Source: Verrucomicrobia bacterium UBA3063 (GTDB lineage Bacteria > Verrucomicrobiota > Verrucomicrobiia > Methylacidiphilales > Verrucolacustridaceae). From it: a stretch of DNA of 12,829 bases. Position numbers and translations under genes: made by a program. Location: the NCBI GenBank assembly GCA_002366885.1, contig DFCD01000093.1:1-12829 (forward strand). The letters run 5' to 3'. The notes under the pieces are model-generated. The model saw nothing but the letters and a program-made list of their open reading frames with translations. It was not told the DNA's origin and did no database searches. Every line of letters begins with the position of its first letter. The stretch's first letter is position 1. Positions 11,201 through 12,829 of this stretch are shown piece after piece.

Positions 11201-12829
11201 TTACCAATAGCATCCATCGTCGATCCGGTGGCGTTCCCGGGGAGTTTCCTCGGGCAGGACGGAGACCCAGGCGGAGTTGTAAAAGTCATCGTGGTGCCAG
11301 CGGCTGCCTTTGATGCCGAACAAAAGCTGGGTTTCTCCCCCGGTATGGATCGCCGACCGGCCTGACTTCTTGATCCGCGCGGCCAGCGGCAGGGACCAGG
11401 CCCCGGCGCCGATCAGGGCCACATCGAATTCCTCCGCCAAGGCACGGCAGGCCAGGTCCTCCAGGCCTTCCTCCCAGGAAGAGTAAGGGGAGGGTTGCAG
11501 GTGCCACTGGAGCGGACAACGGAGGAAACGGCACCGGTTTTGCAGCGCGCCCCAGTCGACCGCCCAGGCCCCCGCGGGGTCATGGATGAGGGGCAACCGG
11601 GGAAGCTGCTGCTGCATGGTTTGGGTAAAGGGCGAAATCACCAGCCAGCGATAGGGGGCGATTTGCGGCAGGATGGATTTGCCGAGGGCCCGCATCGGGA
11701 TGTTCCGGCTGGACGGTGAAATCCGAGCCACCAGTTGCCCTTCATAGGCCGCTAGGAAGGGATCCTGCTGCCACTCGCAAAGATAGTCCATGGCTTGGAT
11801 AGCCTTTCGCATCGTGGCGTTCCACGAGGAAAAAGATTGGCTCTCCACGGGGAAAAACCCGGCATTGTTAGCCAGCCGAAGGGCGGGCCGGCGCCAGCTG
11901 CCGCCCAGACCCGCCAGCTGCAGGCGCCGGTCATGGTATTCGAGGCCAAGAATTTCGGCCGTGCCGATTTTTCCCGCGGCAAAAACCTGCCGCTGGGAGA
12001 GCAGCGAGTCGTACGCGGGAATTTCGTCAGGGGGAAGCGGACGGGCCGGCGGGCGGCGCCGGGCGGTCAGGCGATTGTTTTTCACGCGGATTCTCAGGGC
12101 CAACCTTCTGTACGCCGTGCCGATCATCATGGCCAGTTCTCCGAAATTTTCCCCCAGGCGATACCCTTCCCGCTCCCGTCGGATCCCCCTTTGGACTGCC
12201 GGGTATCCAAAGGAAAACAGCAGCCGGCACCAGGTGGCCGGCACCTTGAGAAACAGACCCAGGCCCCACAGACGGACAGTACCCCTTTTTCGGGGGAAGG
12301 CACGCACCGAATCAAAGCCGGAGATGAAGCTCAGCCAGAATTTGGACGCCCGGTTGGCATTCAAATGTCGAACCGCCAGCTTGGGGTTGCGGATTCTGGT
12401 GGCCCGGCCGGAAAATTTCAACCCATGCCGGTCTTGGAGCTCCGATCCCTCGTGGTAACCGAAGCGGGAGGAGGACGGCCCCAGATCCTTGCGCATTCCG
12501 CCCAGCTGAAGGTAATCTTTTTTTGGAAAAAAAAGATTACCCTCCAAAAGGTACTCGTTGGACGGGAGAGGGTGGGCGACCGCGCCTCCCATATCCACAA
12601 CGCCATCCCGCAAGTACGGGCCTCCGAAGACCAGGCCCTCGCGGGGGAAGGCCCGCAGGGTGGCCTCGGCCTCCTTCAGCCACCCGGGCGCAGGCACGCA
12701 GTCGTCGTCCAAAAAGGCCAGCCAGACCCCCCGGGCCAGGCCTGCGCCTGTGTTCCGTGCCAATGACACATTATTGGATGAGGAGGCTAGGTAACGCCAT
12801 GCGGGTTGCCGCTGCGAATAAGGAGCCAA
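11201..12829 (-). CDS. GT2 glycosyltransferase fused to a GT-D-like domain, 5'-truncated by window edge
   Basis: The frame is open to the right edge; the TTG at 12829 is not the true start because the first part of a GT2 domain (nucleotide-binding strand and D-x-S-x-D) is missing. Of 542 visible residues, 1-200 are GT2: NVSLARNTGAGLARG (20-34), the metal-site FLDDDCVP (39-46), EGNLFFPKKDYLQLGGM (96-112) and EGSELQDRHG (127-136). Residues about 285-542 are a second domain: GKIGTAEILGLEY (286-298), RLANNAGFFPV (318-328), a MDYLCEW segment, FDVALIGAGAWSLPLA (468-483), HTGGETQLLFGIKG (495-508) and the extreme C-terminal GCYW. From memory this matches a family common in capsule/O-antigen loci and related to GT-D fold (DUF1792-like) glycosyltransferases; that assignment is tentative. 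The protein would add two sugars or pair transfer with processing. It is the first visible gene of the leftward operon and contains a perfect hairpin at 12511-12542. Confidence 0.85.
   Translation of the reverse strand: MAPYSQRQPAWRYLASSSNNVSLARNTGAGLARGVWLAFLDDDCVPAPGWLKEAEATLRAFPREGLVFGGPYLRDGVVDMGGAVAHPLPSNEYLLEGNLFFPKKDYLQLGGMRKDLGPSSSRFGYHEGSELQDRHGLKFSGRATRIRNPKLAVRHLNANRASKFWLSFISGFDSVRAFPRKRGTVRLWGLGLFLKVPATWCRLLFSFGYPAVQRGIRREREGYRLGENFGELAMMIGTAYRRLALRIRVKNNRLTARRRPPARPLPPDEIPAYDSLLSQRQVFAAGKIGTAEILGLEYHDRRLQLAGLGGSWRRPALRLANNAGFFPVESQSFSSWNATMRKAIQAMDYLCEWQQDPFLAAYEGQLVARISPSSRNIPMRALGKSILPQIAPYRWLVISPFTQTMQQQLPRLPLIHDPAGAWAVDWGALQNRCRFLRCPLQWHLQPSPYSSWEEGLEDLACRALAEEFDVALIGAGAWSLPLAARIKKSGRSAIHTGGETQLLFGIKGSRWHHDDFYNSAWVSVLPEETPRERHRIDDGCYW
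12511..12542. repeat. Perfect 14-bp inverted repeat with T/A runs inside the GT2 coding region
   Basis: The left arm is GGTAATC followed by seven T (12511-12524); the right arm is seven A followed by GATTACC (12529-12542... counted as the last 14 bases), with a loop of about 3-4 bases. On the coding strand it reads as T8, CC, A7 and encodes N-L-F-F-P-K-K-D-Y of the GT2 domain. It is not a terminator position, as it is deep within the gene. Confidence 0.75.

Noticed and set aside
10544..11365. 273-codon open frame on the plus strand
   Set aside because: It is antisense to the methyltransferase and crosses the G-tract spacer; its composition is shadow-like with no recognisable motif.
11795..12766. 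323-codon open frame on the plus strand
   Set aside because: It is antisense to the GT2/GT-D gene and is rich in Gly, Pro and Gln; no domain.

Overview
This 12.8-kb window is a dense glycan-biosynthesis locus with eleven genes: seven encode glycosyltransferases (one also carries a methyltransferase domain and one a second glycosyltransferase-like domain), three encode further methyltransferases or methyltransferase-like proteins, one a membrane acyltransferase, and one a lipid/oligosaccharide-type ABC exporter half. (The fused genes are counted once; the ABC gene and the last gene run off the window.) No mobile element, RNA gene or CRISPR array was seen. Sampled 60-base lines range from about 38% GC near the left end to about 75% near the right end. 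The MsbA/PglK-like exporter, a GT9 (heptosyltransferase-family) enzyme and a GT10 (fucosyltransferase-family) enzyme point to a bacterium making a lipid-linked surface polysaccharide, most likely Gram-negative. I cannot name the taxon; frequent non-ATG starts (TTG, GTG, apparently CTG) and the mixed GC fit several high-GC environmental phyla.

Layout. (1) 3-1883, plus strand: the C-terminal part of a TMD-NBD ABC transporter, then a GT2 glycosyltransferase 6 bases on. (2) 1921-5559, minus strand: an operon read right to left, made of a Trp/Arg-rich methyltransferase-like protein, an acyltransferase-3 membrane protein and a GT4-type glycosyltransferase, with 8- and 4-base overlaps; then a 291-base gap and a class I methyltransferase. 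(3) 5599-7688, plus strand: a GT-B glycosyltransferase and a GT10 enzyme joined by an ATGA overlap, starting only about 39 bases from the divergent gene. (4) 7750-12829, minus strand: a GT2 + GT-D-like fusion (5' end outside the window), a methyltransferase, a glycosyltransferase-methyltransferase fusion, and a GT9 enzyme.

Together these genes would build a complex, probably fucosylated, O-methylated and O-acylated oligosaccharide and move it across a membrane. No nucleotide-sugar synthesis, Wzy polymerase or Wzx flippase gene is visible, so precursors and polymerisation, if any, must come from elsewhere.

The most unusual region is 10406-11203. A GT2/GT-D protein ends at a TAA that is in the same frame as the next methyltransferase. 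The 16 intervening codons encode a proline-rich linker and contain no other stop. The same 48 bases hold four G-tracts on the template strand exactly where the methyltransferase's ribosome-binding site should be. The next gene is a true glycosyltransferase-methyltransferase fusion whose methyltransferase half looks paralogous. Mononucleotide runs (G8 inside the acyltransferase, G8 in that spacer, T8/A7 in a perfect 14-bp hairpin inside the GT2 gene) make slipped-strand variation of this glycan a testable idea.
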